A DNA stretch of 64,000 nt from an uncultured Opitutaceae bacterium (GTDB lineage: Bacteria > Verrucomicrobiota > Verrucomicrobiia > Opitutales > Opitutaceae): positions 4,473,627-4,537,626 of the forward strand of contig OX638348.1 in assembly GCA_951813085.1 (NCBI GenBank). Reading direction: 5' to 3'. A model generated the notes under the pieces. That model saw nothing but the letters and a program-made list of their open reading frames with translations, was not told the origin of the DNA and did no database searches. This document shows, piece by piece, positions 34,658 to 43,683 of the stretch (position 1 is its first letter; each line of letters opens with the position of its first letter). The position numbers and the translations under genes were made by a program.

Positions 34658-35299
34658 ATGAGAACCTACCTGTCTCTATTCCTAATTCTGTTCACTCCAT
34701 TTTTCGCGTATGCTGCAAACATCGATGGCCCTTGGGAAGGCGCCGTTCAAACCGGTGAAAATACGATAGGCTTTTCCGCGGATTATAAAGTGGCGGGAGA
34801 AAAGCTGACCGGAAGCGTAACTATAAATTTTCGAGGAAATCAGATTGAAAGAGAAATCGAAAACGGAGTCGTAAACGGCGACGCGTTTGAATACGGTTTT
34901 TCCGTGCAGGGAAGATCGATCACCCATAAAGCGAAAGTGAAAAGCGATAGCGAAATCGAGATCACTACGAATAGAGGCACTGTATTTATTGTAAAGCGCG
35001 TTGGTTCGAAAATCAGTGGAAATTGGAAGGGCCAAGGAGACTCCTCTTATGGGACGGTAGATATTTCGCCCATGTATGAAGTGTCTGGAGACAAGATTAT
35101 GGGTAAAATCACTCTGAGTATTCAAGGCACCCAGATTGAGGGAGAAATCCGAAACGGTACGGTTTCTGGCGACACTTTCAAGTACAGCTATAGCCTACGT
35201 GGCAACGATATCTCCCATGAAGGGACGTTAGTGAATGACAACGAAATCGTGATCAATTCGAGTTCAGGCACTAAGTTCACCCTAGCGCGGTTTGAGTGA
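34658..35299 (+). CDS. Secreted protein with two internal repeats, unknown function
   Basis: 213 residues from ATG 34658 (MRTYLSLFLILFTPFFAYAA, signal peptide). The mature protein is two copies of a 90-residue beta-rich unit: copy 1 has IDGPWEGAVQTGENTIGF, LTGSVTINFRGNQIEREIEN, NGDAFEYGFSVQGRSITHKA; copy 2 has ISGNWKGQGDSSYGTVDI, IMGKITLSIQGTQIEGEIRN, SGDTFKYSYSLRGNDISHEG. Each looks like a lipocalin-type or up-and-down barrel half, or a repeat of a small sandwich. It lies between two sulfatase genes. Role unknown. Confidence 0.7.
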   Translation: MRTYLSLFLILFTPFFAYAANIDGPWEGAVQTGENTIGFSADYKVAGEKLTGSVTINFRGNQIEREIENGVVNGDAFEYGFSVQGRSITHKAKVKSDSEIEITTNRGTVFIVKRVGSKISGNWKGQGDSSYGTVDISPMYEVSGDKIMGKITLSIQGTQIEGEIRNGTVSGDTFKYSYSLRGNDISHEGTLVNDNEIVINSSSGTKFTLARFE

Positions 35300-35347
35300 T
35301 CAGGGGACAGGGAAGGATTAGAAGCCAGCATCAAGCATCCAGAATCT
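35300..35347 (+). repeat. Dispersed intergenic repeat (CAGGGGACAGGG with CCAGCATCAAGCATCCAGAA)
   Basis: Two linked motifs, also found separately around 36735-36775, 40334-40359, 43030-43055 and 49128-49190 (the last two inverted). It fills the gap between two genes. Confidence 0.55.
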
Positions 35348-36730
35348 ATGCGTAATATTCTAATTTTAATCGCGGGCTATTGTCTTGCATCAGTTGGCCT
35401 TTGGGCCGAAGAGTCGAAGCCCAATTTTTTAGTCATCGCGATTGATGACTTAAATAACTATGTAGGCTGTCTGGATGGGCATCCGAATGCCTCTACTCCC
35501 AACTTGGATCGCTTAGCGAAACAAGGAGTCTTGTTTACCAACGCGCATTGCGTCTCTCCGGTATGCAATTCCTCGAGAACGGCGATCTGGACCGGATTGA
35601 GACCGACCACTACCGGCATTAATTCTAATCAAGTGGGCTGGTTTCGTGAAAAGGAAGGCATCAAGGATGTTGTTACGCTATCGCAGGCCATGCCTTTAAA
35701 TGGGTATTCATCGTACGGCTACGGAAAGATGTATCATCAAATCGAAACTTCCGGTGGCGAATGGGTGCGGTCGAATGGCTACTACTACGGACCCTTGCAG
35801 GATCCGAAAGTGAATTACAATGCAGGCTGGACGCTCACGGATTGGGGCATCCCTCCCGTCAAGGACGCAGCGAGCCACGATGCAGCGATAGCGCAGCGCA
35901 CGATCGATACGCTGATGAACGAGCATGATCGACCTCTGTTTCTGGGATGTGGTTTCTACCGTCCCCATACTCCAATGTATGCGACTCAGGAATGGTTCGA
36001 TCGGCATCCCTTGAGCGGAGTACAGCTGCCCGTTGGCGCTGTGGAAGGCGATACCGAGGACCTGGTCTACTTTGGGAAACGCGAGCGGCGTCCCCAAGAT
36101 GTAGAGGCGCCGGGCCTTTGGAAGCACGATTGGGTCGAGGCTAACGGAAAGTGGAAAGAAATTGTTCAAGCCTACCTGGCGAGTACGTCAGCCATGGACC
36201 ATGAACTGGGGCGCGTTATGGACGCGTTTCAAGAGAGCGCTTTCAAGGACAACACCTATATCATCTGCTTTTCAGATCATGGATACCAGCTCGGCGAGAA
36301 GCGCCATTGGGGCAAAGCAACCTTATGGGAGCTCTCTACCCGCGTTCCTTTTATAATCGTGGGTCCAGGCATTCCGGCCGGCGTGGTCTGCGACAAGCCC
36401 GTCGAGCTTCTCAGTATCTATCCAACGGTCATGGATTATGCGGGGTTGACGCCTCCTCACGATTTGGAAGGGCGCTCGCTGCGTCCCTTGTTGGAGGACG
36501 TAAACGCTGATTGGGGCCATCCTGCTTGGACGACCTTCGTTGACCATCATTCCCTGAAGACCGAGCGCTGGCGATATATCCGCTATGCTACAGGCGAAGA
36601 GGAGCTGTACGATACGAAGAACGATCCGCATGAGCTGACGAATCTGGCTCATGGAGAATCGTACATGCCCCAGCTAGCCGACGTTATTCAGTCTCTTCGT
36701 GGAGAATTGGATGAGTTGCTCGAGCTTTGA
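35348..36730 (+). CDS. Secreted sulfatase, iduronate-2-sulfatase-like
   Basis: 460 residues. Signal peptide to about residue 20 (GLWAEE), then KPNFLVIAIDDLNNYVGCLD, the formylglycine motif with Cys73 as CNSSR (Ser in place of the usual Pro), GYGKMYHQ in place of GKWHLG, FYRPHTPMYATQEWF and CFSDHGYQLGEKRHWGKATL. These features place it in the iduronate-2-sulfatase-type group with the gene at 9547-11103, but without the Gly/Pro/Arg tail. The CxSxR variant is known in active bacterial sulfatases. It ends with EELYDTKNDPHELTNLA. Substrate unknown. Confidence 0.92.
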   Translation: MRNILILIAGYCLASVGLWAEESKPNFLVIAIDDLNNYVGCLDGHPNASTPNLDRLAKQGVLFTNAHCVSPVCNSSRTAIWTGLRPTTTGINSNQVGWFREKEGIKDVVTLSQAMPLNGYSSYGYGKMYHQIETSGGEWVRSNGYYYGPLQDPKVNYNAGWTLTDWGIPPVKDAASHDAAIAQRTIDTLMNEHDRPLFLGCGFYRPHTPMYATQEWFDRHPLSGVQLPVGAVEGDTEDLVYFGKRERRPQDVEAPGLWKHDWVEANGKWKEIVQAYLASTSAMDHELGRVMDAFQESAFKDNTYIICFSDHGYQLGEKRHWGKATLWELSTRVPFIIVGPGIPAGVVCDKPVELLSIYPTVMDYAGLTPPHDLEGRSLRPLLEDVNADWGHPAWTTFVDHHSLKTERWRYIRYATGEEELYDTKNDPHELTNLAHGESYMPQLADVIQSLRGELDELLEL

Positions 36731-36734
36731 GGGT

Positions 36735-36775
36735 TATCAGGGACCAGGAGTCAGGTATCAGGGGACAGGAGTCAG
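36735..36775 (+). repeat. Two tandem copies of an intergenic repeat (TATCAGGG...CAGGAGTCAG)
   Basis: TATCAGGGACCAGGAGTCAG (36735-36754) followed, after a G, by TATCAGGGGACAGGAGTCAG (36756-36775). Part of the CAGGGGACAGG family seen several times between genes here. Confidence 0.6.
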
Positions 36776-36785
36776 TATGCAGTTC

Positions 36786-38320
36786 TTAGCCCTTTGGGTT
36801 GGAGTCTTTATACTGCGCCCGCAAGTTCCTGAGCTTTTCCTTCATGCTAGAAATCTCGTTTGCGTATTCTTCATTTCCATACGAGTTGAGCTGCTCAGTA
36901 GGGTCTTTTTGCAAGTCATAGAATTCCCATCCGTCAACATCTCCATAGAAACGGATCAACTTGTATCGATCGCTACGAATGCCGTAGTGCGGGTTCACAT
37001 GAGCCATATACGGGTATTCGTAGTAGTGGTAGTAAACCGCATCCCTCCAGGTCGGTACTGTTTTACCTTCGAGTAGTGGCTTGAGGGATTCTCCTTGCAT
37101 ATCATCCGGAATTTGAATCCCTGCAAAATCAAGCAGGGTGGAGGCTAGGTCGATATTCGATGTCAGCTCATGACGTTCCTGGCCAGGCGCGATCGTATTG
37201 GGGTACTTGACGAGCAATGGAAATTGCAGGCTTTCCTCATACATCCATCGCTTGTCGAACCATCCATGCTCGCCGAGGTACATGCCCTGGTCAGACAGGT
37301 AGACCACCAGAGTATTGTCTGCCAGGCCCTCCTTCTCAAGGTAGTCCAACATCCGCCCGACATTTTCGTCCACTGCCAAAACGCACCGGACGTAGTCTCT
37401 AATGTAGCGCTGATAATTCAGCGATTGACGCGTTTTCCCCGATTCCAGTCCACGCGTGTATTCGAGTCGTTCGTCTGCGAGCTCCTTGTCCCATGCGGCT
37501 TTTTCCGTGGGCGTTAGTCGGTCTTCGTAAACACGTTTCCAAAGGCTCGCATCGCGTTCGGAAAGGGGGATCGTTGTCACTTTGGCATCGTAGGTGGGAA
37601 GGAATTGATGCTGCAGGTGCATCTCTTGGGAATGGGCCGCCAGGCGGGTATCGTAGTTGTCCGTTAGAGACGCTGGTTCGGTAAAGATGCGATCTTCAAA
37701 TGTATTCAAATGACGGATCGGAGGCATCCAGCTGCGGTGCGGCGCCTTGTGCGAGTAGAACATGAAGAAGGGCTTGGAATCGTCCCATTCCTCCTCCAGC
37801 CATTTAAGGGCCCTATCTGAAACCAGGTCTGTCGCGTACCCAAGGTGTTGCTGGGTATCGCCCATCGTATTGATATCGGGATTGTAGTAGTGGCCTTGGC
37901 CCGGAAAAATCGACCAATAGTCGAAACCGGTGGGTTCGCTTTTTAGATGCCATTTTCCAATCATCGCGGTATGATAGCCGGATGCCTGCAATAACTTGGG
38001 GAATGTCTGTTGGCTTCCGTCGAACACCGCGTGATTGTCCAGCTGTCCATTCAGATGACTGAATTTTCCAGTCAGAATGGTTGCACGAGCAGGGGCGCAA
38101 ATGGAATTGGTGACGAATGCTCGCCGAAAAGAGCCCCTTCCTTGGCGATGCGATCCATATTCGGAGTTTGGATCAGGCTCGAATCATAAGCGCTCAGGGC
38201 CCTGACTGCATGATCGTCCGTCATCATGAACAGTATGTTAGGTCGAGCAGCGACGTTTGCGCTAGCTGCCAGAAGCAGGTTAAGTGCGAGAACGAGATTC
38301 GACAATTTATACGTTTGCAT
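36786..38320 (-). pseudogene. Secreted sulfatase, frameshifted before the catalytic cysteine
   Basis: ATG at 38320 starts a signal peptide (MQTYKLSNLVLALNLLLAA), then RPNILFMMTDDHAVRALSAY. After AKEGALF one T is missing (TTTT near 38136); with it the next residues are RRAFVTNSICAPARATILTG with the formylglycine motif CAPAR, then GKFSHLNGQLDNHAVFDGSQ and an intact rest to 36786 (GKWHLKSEPTGFDYWSIFPG, YLSDQGMYLGEHGWFDKRWM). Repaired length is about 511 residues. It is a close relative of the sulfatases at 40371 and 49233. The single-T loss is typical of a sequencing or slippage error. Confidence 0.85.
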
Positions 38321-38660
38321 GAGAAGAACTATTCAAGATTCATTTCGTCGAAATCTTGAACCGATTTGTCCTGTATATCGAACCTAATTGAACGTTTATT
38401 TGAAAATCGTTCGTTTGTGTAGGAATGTAGCGGACGTACTGGTGGAAGGGGAAAATTAAGTTCTCGATGCGGGAAGTAAGGGGATAGAGCCTTCAATAGG
38501 AAACAGCTGGCATCAAGGAGTAATCGTCCATAAACACGTGCTAAGAAAAGAAAGGCTGACATTTTCAAATCGTTTGCCACAATGCAAAGCTAGGCAATTC
38601 AGGCAGATTGCGTTAGTCTACTGCTAGAGTTTCTTTTTGTTTGAATAACCCGGTTGCAAT
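38321..38660. other. Non-coding interval
   Basis: About 340 bases between the divergent sulfatase and a small membrane protein gene. No gene or clear repeat seen. Confidence 0.5.
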
Positions 38661-39191
38661 ATGAATTCCGATAGAGTCGTCAGCATTAGCGCCATGATTG
38701 TTGCCGCGGGCACGCTTTTTGTCATTATATATCAGACGCATCTAACACGAAAAGCGCAGCAGGCATCGGTCTTACCGTATTTGCAGATTGGATATTCTCG
38801 TTCAGAAGGCTACTCTTATATCAATCTTGTCAATCATGGTATCGGACCCGCGCTCATAGAGGATATTCGAGTGATTAAGGAAGGATCATCTTATCCAGGG
38901 GATCCCGTCGCGTTCTTTTCGCAATTGAACGAAGATTTGGATTCAAACGAAGGATTGTACATTGATCGTGTCTTTCAGGGTATGCTTATTCCAGCAGGCG
39001 CTTCCAAAGCGATGATTGGATTGAGGCGCTCATCCGAAGAGGCACTGAGATTGGAGCGCGTATTCAATGTGACTGGAATTGGCGAGCAAGAAGGGGAGCC
39101 AGAAAAGGCCATTATCGTGATTACCTACGCGTCTGTGTACGGCAAACGATGGGTCATTCATTCAAATGAAATCGTGCCCAAACCTAAATAG
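38661..39191 (+). CDS. Small membrane-anchored protein, unknown function
   Basis: 176 residues. One N-terminal helix (VSISAMIVAAGTLFVIIYQT), then a basic turn LTRKAQQASVLPYL and an exposed domain with INLVNHGIGPALIEDIRVI and a C-terminal VYGKRWVIHSNEIVP. It resembles general membrane-anchored proteins with a small beta domain; no family recognised. It is followed by two other small genes (39240 and 39914) on the same strand. Confidence 0.55.
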   Translation: MNSDRVVSISAMIVAAGTLFVIIYQTHLTRKAQQASVLPYLQIGYSRSEGYSYINLVNHGIGPALIEDIRVIKEGSSYPGDPVAFFSQLNEDLDSNEGLYIDRVFQGMLIPAGASKAMIGLRRSSEEALRLERVFNVTGIGEQEGEPEKAIIVITYASVYGKRWVIHSNEIVPKPK

Positions 39192-39239
39192 GTTGTTTGA
39201 GGGCTACTAATTAATAAATAGAATTCAGTTGTCGCATTT

Positions 39240-39746
39240 ATGGAAACACAACACCGGGTCGAGCGTCTTGAACGCAGACAGAAAATACTATCAGCGATGC
39301 TAATCGCTACCTTTGCGGGCTTAATTGTAGTTGGCCTGAGACAAGAAGGCAATAATCAGGATCATTTGCGGGTTAAGCAAATTACAATCGTGGACGACAA
39401 AGGAACGGAACGCGTATGGATTGGCGCCCCGGTGCCGGATCCGATTATTCATGGTGAAGTGAAGCCTCGAAGTGGGCCAATTTCAGGAGTGATACTACTC
39501 GATGCGAAAGGGAACGAGCGCGCCGGATTTGCTACTTCTGACAATATCCCAGGAGAAGTGTTCATGGGCTTAGATAGTGAAAAGGGTCAAGAAGCGAGGT
39601 TCATCATCAATCCCGGCGGGGGCGGTCACCTGACATTCTTTGATAAAGAGAAAAATTATGCTCGAATTGGAATCTGGCCAGACCGACCTGCGCTAGAGCT
39701 TCGCGAGAAAGGCGAGACGGTGTTCGAGGGATTGCCGTCAAATTAG
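39240..39746 (+). CDS. Small membrane-anchored protein with repeated beta hairpins, unknown function
   Basis: 168 residues: a basic N-terminal helix (HRVERLERRQKILSAMLIAT), one membrane segment, and a domain of repeated strands (KQITIVDDKGTERVWIGAP, GVILLDAKGNERAGFATSD, HLTFFDKEKNYARIGIWPD). The strands have the form L-x-D-x-K-G-x-E-R-x-x-x-x and look like a beta-roll. No family recognised with certainty. It follows the previous gene by 48 bases. Confidence 0.5.
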   Translation: METQHRVERLERRQKILSAMLIATFAGLIVVGLRQEGNNQDHLRVKQITIVDDKGTERVWIGAPVPDPIIHGEVKPRSGPISGVILLDAKGNERAGFATSDNIPGEVFMGLDSEKGQEARFIINPGGGGHLTFFDKEKNYARIGIWPDRPALELREKGETVFEGLPSN

Positions 39747-39834
39747 GAAAGCCTGTTTTCGGAGTCTAGGCACGAGTATCAGGTGAATGGGTAAAGTAAG
39801 CATTCATACAGTAACGAGACGCTATAGATGTGGC

Positions 39835-39871
39835 GTAACCGCAGAGATCGCTGAGGACGCAGAGCTGAGAG
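39835..39871 (+). repeat. Dispersed AACCGCAGAG-type repeat
   Basis: TAACCGCAGAGATCGCTGAG then GACGCAGAGCTGAGAG. Related to the arms around the GxxExxY gene and to 45201-45328. Confidence 0.65.
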
Positions 39872-39913
39872 ATGAATGTGGCGTATCCAATATATCAATA
39901 AATTAGGAACCTT

Positions 39914-40321
39914 ATGATAAGAGAAGACTACATAATGCGAATGATTCAGCAAATCGGTGTCTTAGTCGCGCGTATACTGAATCAAAGCCTGTCCCATGAG
40001 GAGATGGATGTCGAATTTGAAGGGTTGACGGTGCAGTGGACGGGTCTTCCGGCTAGCATGCTGCTGGCTCTCTCGAAAGAGAAGGTATATAGCTTGTTTG
40101 AAGAGTCGGAGAGAATGGTAGTGGAAAAGAGCTACCTAATGGCGGAAATATATCGAGCGAAGGGACTTTCGAGTGAATCAGCCGAGTCTAAGCGAGAGTT
40201 CTTGGGAAACGCTAAGTTCTTTTATGGAAAGTGCACGGGTCTCGTCGACGAATCGCTTCAAAACGAAATCGATAGCCGCCTTGCAGAAGTGAATGCGTCA
40301 ATCGATGATGAGATTGGGTAG
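39914..40321 (+). CDS. Small helical protein, unknown function
   Basis: 135 residues, mostly helical, no membrane segment: MRMIQQIGVLVARILNQSLS, then EEMDVEFEGLTVQW, LLALSKEKVYSLFEESERMV and a long C-terminal helix region with EIYRAKGLSSESAESKREFL. It resembles bacterial proteins annotated as DUF6483-like, but this is only an impression. The start is MIREDYIM at 39914. It stands alone after a dispersed repeat. Confidence 0.5.
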   Translation: MIREDYIMRMIQQIGVLVARILNQSLSHEEMDVEFEGLTVQWTGLPASMLLALSKEKVYSLFEESERMVVEKSYLMAEIYRAKGLSSESAESKREFLGNAKFFYGKCTGLVDESLQNEIDSRLAEVNASIDDEIG

Positions 40322-40370
40322 CCGAGCAGGAGAGGGGGACAGGAGACAAGGGTCAGGAACCGGAATCGCG

Positions 40371-41918
40371 TTATCTTTGGCTGCTCGCTTTTAGGCCTTC
40401 CAATTCGTCTTCGGGTAGATCGTAGGCGGCTCGTAAGCGTTTAAGCTGCGTTTCCAGCGTTTTCTGGATTTCAGGATTCGTCTGACCGTAGATGTTCTTC
40501 ATCTCCATAGGATCGCTCTCTAGGTCGAACAGTTCCCAGGTGTCGTTTTCCTTGTCTGGATACCGTATTAGCTTGAAGCGACCATCGGTTACGCCGAAGT
40601 GGAGGGGAACTCCATGTCCGCCGTGCTCGTAGTAGTGATAGTAGTGATACTTGCGCCAGTCTTTGGGCGTTTCATTCTTGAAGACGGGCACCAGCGAACG
40701 GCCCTGCATGTCGTCGGGAATATCTGCTCCTGCTAAGTCGAGAAAGGTTTGGGCGTAGTCGAGATTGGATACAATGTCGCTGTCGTTGACGGTTCCCGCT
40801 TTCGCAACGCCGGGCCAACGAACCAGCAGCGGCGTTCTCAAGGATTCCTCGTACATCCAGCGCTTGTCGAATAGTCCATGCTCTCCCAGATAGAAGCCTT
40901 GGTCGGAGGAGTAGATGACGATCGTATTGTCGGCCAGCCCGGTTTCGTCGAGGTACTCGAGCAGTTCACCGATACTTTCGTCCACGGCCTTGACGCAGCG
41001 GAGATAGTTCTTGATGTAGCGCTGGTAATTCCACTTCTTGCGCTCGAAGTCGTTGAGATTGTCGGCCAGCATGGCTTCGTTGCGGGGGCGGAAGTAGGCG
41101 TCGAAGGGCTTGAGCTGTTCGGGTGTATGCTTTGACGAATACTTGATCATGAGCCGGAAGTCGTTCATTTCCTCCAGCATGCGGGCTCGGTTTTGAGAGA
41201 TCGGACGCGCTCTTCCTGAATAGTCGTCGAAGAGCGTCGGTGGCTCAGGAATTTCGATGTCGTCGAACAATTCCAGGTGGCGAATCGCCGGTTCCCAGCG
41301 TCCATGAGGCGCTTTCTGTTGGACCATTAGGAAGAAAGGCTTGTCCGGGTCGCGCTCGTCCTCGAGCCAATCCAAGGACTGTTCGGTGATGAGGTCCGTG
41401 GTGTATCCGACGTGGTCTACGTTCTCGCCATTGGTGATGAGCATCGGATTGTAGTACGCGCCTTGTCCCCTGAGGACCTCGAAATGGTCATAGCCCGTAG
41501 GCGTCGAGGCCAGGTGCCATTTGCCGATGACCGCGGTCTGGTAGCCCGCCTTTTGCAAGTACTTCGGGGCTGTGCTCTGGCTGCCATCGAAGCGATCGCC
41601 GTTTTGCCGAAAACCATTCAAGTGCGAGTACTTGCCAGTTTGAATGACGGCGCGAGCGGGTCCGCAAATCGAATTGGTCACATAACACTTCCGAAACAAG
41701 ATGCCTTCCGCTGCTAGCCGATCCAGGTGTGGCGTCGGGGCGATTTCCGCCAGCATGCCGCCATAGGCGCTGATGGCCTGGGTCGCGTGATCATCGGTGA
41801 AAATGAATAGGATATTCGGGCGCTCCTCTTTGGCGAACAGACTGGAAGCGAAGAATGCGAGCGCGAGTCCAATTGGGAGGCGGAAGGGTGGCGAAATCCT
41901 AGGTAGCGGGTTCTGCAT
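40371..41918 (-). CDS. Secreted sulfatase
   Basis: 515 residues. Signal peptide (FRLPIGLALAFFASSLFA), RPNILFIFTDDHATQAISAY, the formylglycine motif CGPAR (Cys85), GKWHLASTPTGYDHFEVLRG, a Lys-rich insertion (KTYLSS-like region HTPEQLKPFDAYFRP), then YSSDQGFYLGEHGLFDKRWM and FDLESDPMEMKNIYG. Closely related to the genes at 36786 and 49233, which share DDHAxQxIxAYG and DQGFYLGEHGxFDKR. The family includes exo-acting enzymes such as N-acetylglucosamine-6-sulfatases, but the substrate cannot be fixed from sequence alone. Confidence 0.93.
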   Translation of the reverse strand: MQNPLPRISPPFRLPIGLALAFFASSLFAKEERPNILFIFTDDHATQAISAYGGMLAEIAPTPHLDRLAAEGILFRKCYVTNSICGPARAVIQTGKYSHLNGFRQNGDRFDGSQSTAPKYLQKAGYQTAVIGKWHLASTPTGYDHFEVLRGQGAYYNPMLITNGENVDHVGYTTDLITEQSLDWLEDERDPDKPFFLMVQQKAPHGRWEPAIRHLELFDDIEIPEPPTLFDDYSGRARPISQNRARMLEEMNDFRLMIKYSSKHTPEQLKPFDAYFRPRNEAMLADNLNDFERKKWNYQRYIKNYLRCVKAVDESIGELLEYLDETGLADNTIVIYSSDQGFYLGEHGLFDKRWMYEESLRTPLLVRWPGVAKAGTVNDSDIVSNLDYAQTFLDLAGADIPDDMQGRSLVPVFKNETPKDWRKYHYYHYYEHGGHGVPLHFGVTDGRFKLIRYPDKENDTWELFDLESDPMEMKNIYGQTNPEIQKTLETQLKRLRAAYDLPEDELEGLKASSQR

Positions 41919-42060
41919 TCGTAAACTCTTTCTCTGGTCTGTCTCTCTGGCAAGCCAAGATCGAGAGCGTTCGGGAAATTGTGGACGGGAAGCGTTTATG
42001 CGAACTTAGCCAGGAGCTTGCGTCTTCTGAGTTGAAAGCTATGTTAATGCAGGAGGTTGA

Positions 42061-42471
42061 ATGTACAGAATGAATGCCCTATTTAGTGTGGTCGTTCCCT
42101 TGTCGATGGCGCTCGCAACTTGCCTATCGTTAGAGGGAGCGGAAATCGTAGAATCTAAAGAGCATGAGTGCGCAAATCTGGTGACTAAATTGTCGGACTT
42201 GCTCCTGGAAGGCGATCGAGGAACGGTTGCCTCCGATCCTCTCAAAACGACAATTTCGAGCAAGCTTGCCCAAGTCTACGGGCTGCATGTTGTGAAACCG
42301 AACGAAACCCTGTCCTCTATCGCCCGTCTGTATGGAATCACAGCTCCCAAATTGCTGCGACTGAATCCAGAAGTCAAAGGCGCCCAACCTCCCTTGGTTA
42401 TTGCTCAAGTGTTGAAGATTCGTGAGAGTAGCGAAAAACGCGCGGTCCCACCAAGGAGCCCAAATCCTTAG
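42061..42471 (+). CDS. LysM-domain exported protein
   Basis: 136 residues. ATG at 42061 follows a strong AGGAGG ribosome site. Signal peptide (MNALFSVVVPLSMALATCLS), an unknown segment, then one LysM domain, VYGLHVVKPNETLSSIARLY and GITAPKLLRLNPEVKG. LysM binds peptidoglycan, so the protein probably localises to the cell wall. It may guide a partner there. It lies between the divergent sulfatase and an acetyltransferase gene. Confidence 0.8.
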   Translation: MYRMNALFSVVVPLSMALATCLSLEGAEIVESKEHECANLVTKLSDLLLEGDRGTVASDPLKTTISSKLAQVYGLHVVKPNETLSSIARLYGITAPKLLRLNPEVKGAQPPLVIAQVLKIRESSEKRAVPPRSPNP

Positions 42472-42501
42472 AATGAATGGGACTAGCGAACGTGATGGAT
42501 T

Positions 42502-43026
42502 GTGATTCCGGAACTCGAAATCAGAAGCGAGACAGTTGGCGATGTGGATTTCATCGCCGAAGTGACCGTCGCTGCGTTCAAGGACATTGAATTCAGCAGC
42601 CATACGGAGCAATTCATTGTTGCTGATCTACGTAGGGCCAATGTCCTTACAATTTCACTAGTCGCAGAATTGGATACCGAAATTGTAGGGCATATCGGAT
42701 TCTCTCCAGTAACACTTTCAGATGGCAGTTCCGATTGGTATGGACTGGGTCCGGTTTCGGTTTTGCCAGAGCATCAGCGACGGGGAATTGGCAAGTCTCT
42801 TATCGAGGAAGGGCTGTTCCAACTGAGAGATTTGAAGGCTCGAGGCTGTTGTCTGGTGGGACATCCCGAATACTACAGGCAATTTGGGTTTACCAATCCG
42901 CCTGGGCTCAAATTCGAAGGCGTGCCACCGGAAGCGTTTTTCGCTCAATCATTCGACGGGACTATGCCGCGAGGGACTGTCACTTTTCACGATGCATTCA
43001 ATGCAGATGGACAAGGCTCTGATTAG
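42502..43026 (+). CDS. GNAT-family N-acetyltransferase
   Basis: 174 residues from GTG at 42502. The acetyl-CoA site is LGPVSVLPEHQRRGIGKSLI (V-x-P-x-x-Q-x-x-G-I-G). Other landmarks: IAEVTVAAFKDIEFSSHTEQ at the N-terminus, VGHIGFSPVTLSDGSSDWYG, and VGHPEYYRQFGFTNPPGLKF near the end, the usual shape of the YhbS group. Substrate unknown. Confidence 0.88.
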   Translation: MIPELEIRSETVGDVDFIAEVTVAAFKDIEFSSHTEQFIVADLRRANVLTISLVAELDTEIVGHIGFSPVTLSDGSSDWYGLGPVSVLPEHQRRGIGKSLIEEGLFQLRDLKARGCCLVGHPEYYRQFGFTNPPGLKFEGVPPEAFFAQSFDGTMPRGTVTFHDAFNADGQGSD

Positions 43027-43109
43027 TCCTCTGCGATTGAATCTTGTTGCTGGATGCTGGTTTCTAGATACTAGTGGGCTATGCACGGAGGATATTGAAT
43101 ACAGGCGAA

Positions 43110-43512
43110 ATGAGCGAACATGATATTAGGGCGATTAAGGAAATGCGTGACCGAGATGCGCAGGCCGCGAGAGCAGGAGACTTCGAGACGCTACGCTCCC
43201 TTATCTCTGACGAAGCGGTCGTGATGCCTCCAGGTCGAAATGCACAGGTGGGGAAAGCGGATATCGATGCCGCTTTCGCCGAAATGTCCCAAGCTCCAAA
43301 AACCTACGAGATCATCGAATATACGTTCGATCTTTCAGATCCAGAAATCGTCGGCTCGCTAGCGATTGAGCATGGCGCTATATCGAGGAACGACACGAAA
43401 TCTGGAGGATGGAACGATTGAGCATTCCAACTATCATGTGATGCGTGTTTTGAGGAAAGAAGCGGGGGACGAATGGAGAGTATATCGAACGATTTGGACG
43501 GAGAGCGAATAG
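43110..43512 (+). pseudogene. SnoaL/DUF4440-like (ketosteroid isomerase fold) protein, frameshifted
   Basis: ATG at 43110: MSEHDIRAIKEMRDRDAQAA, then GDFETLRSLISDEAVVMPPG, a typical SnoaL/DUF4440 start. After SGGWN the frame is lost near 43419; the other frame gives IEHSNYHVMRVLRKEAGDEW and VYRTIWTESE to TAG 43510-43512, as in complete homologues. The protein would be about 133 residues. Ligand or reaction unknown. Confidence 0.7.
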
Positions 43513-43683
43513 CAGCTAGCTAGTTTCGCGACATTCGCATCTAGCAACCAGAATCGAAAACCCTGCTTTCAGAATTCCCTTGCTGTAAAGAACATGCGCG
43601 GTTTCTATCCGCGGCTGAACCCCGTCTTCTCTTCCTGTCTCCCGTGCCCCTTTGGTCTGAGCGGTGGAGTCGCACTCGAATTT

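Noticed and set aside
36735-36775. Two tandem 20-base units as a CRISPR array
   Set aside because: Only two units with no spacer between them; part of a dispersed intergenic repeat.
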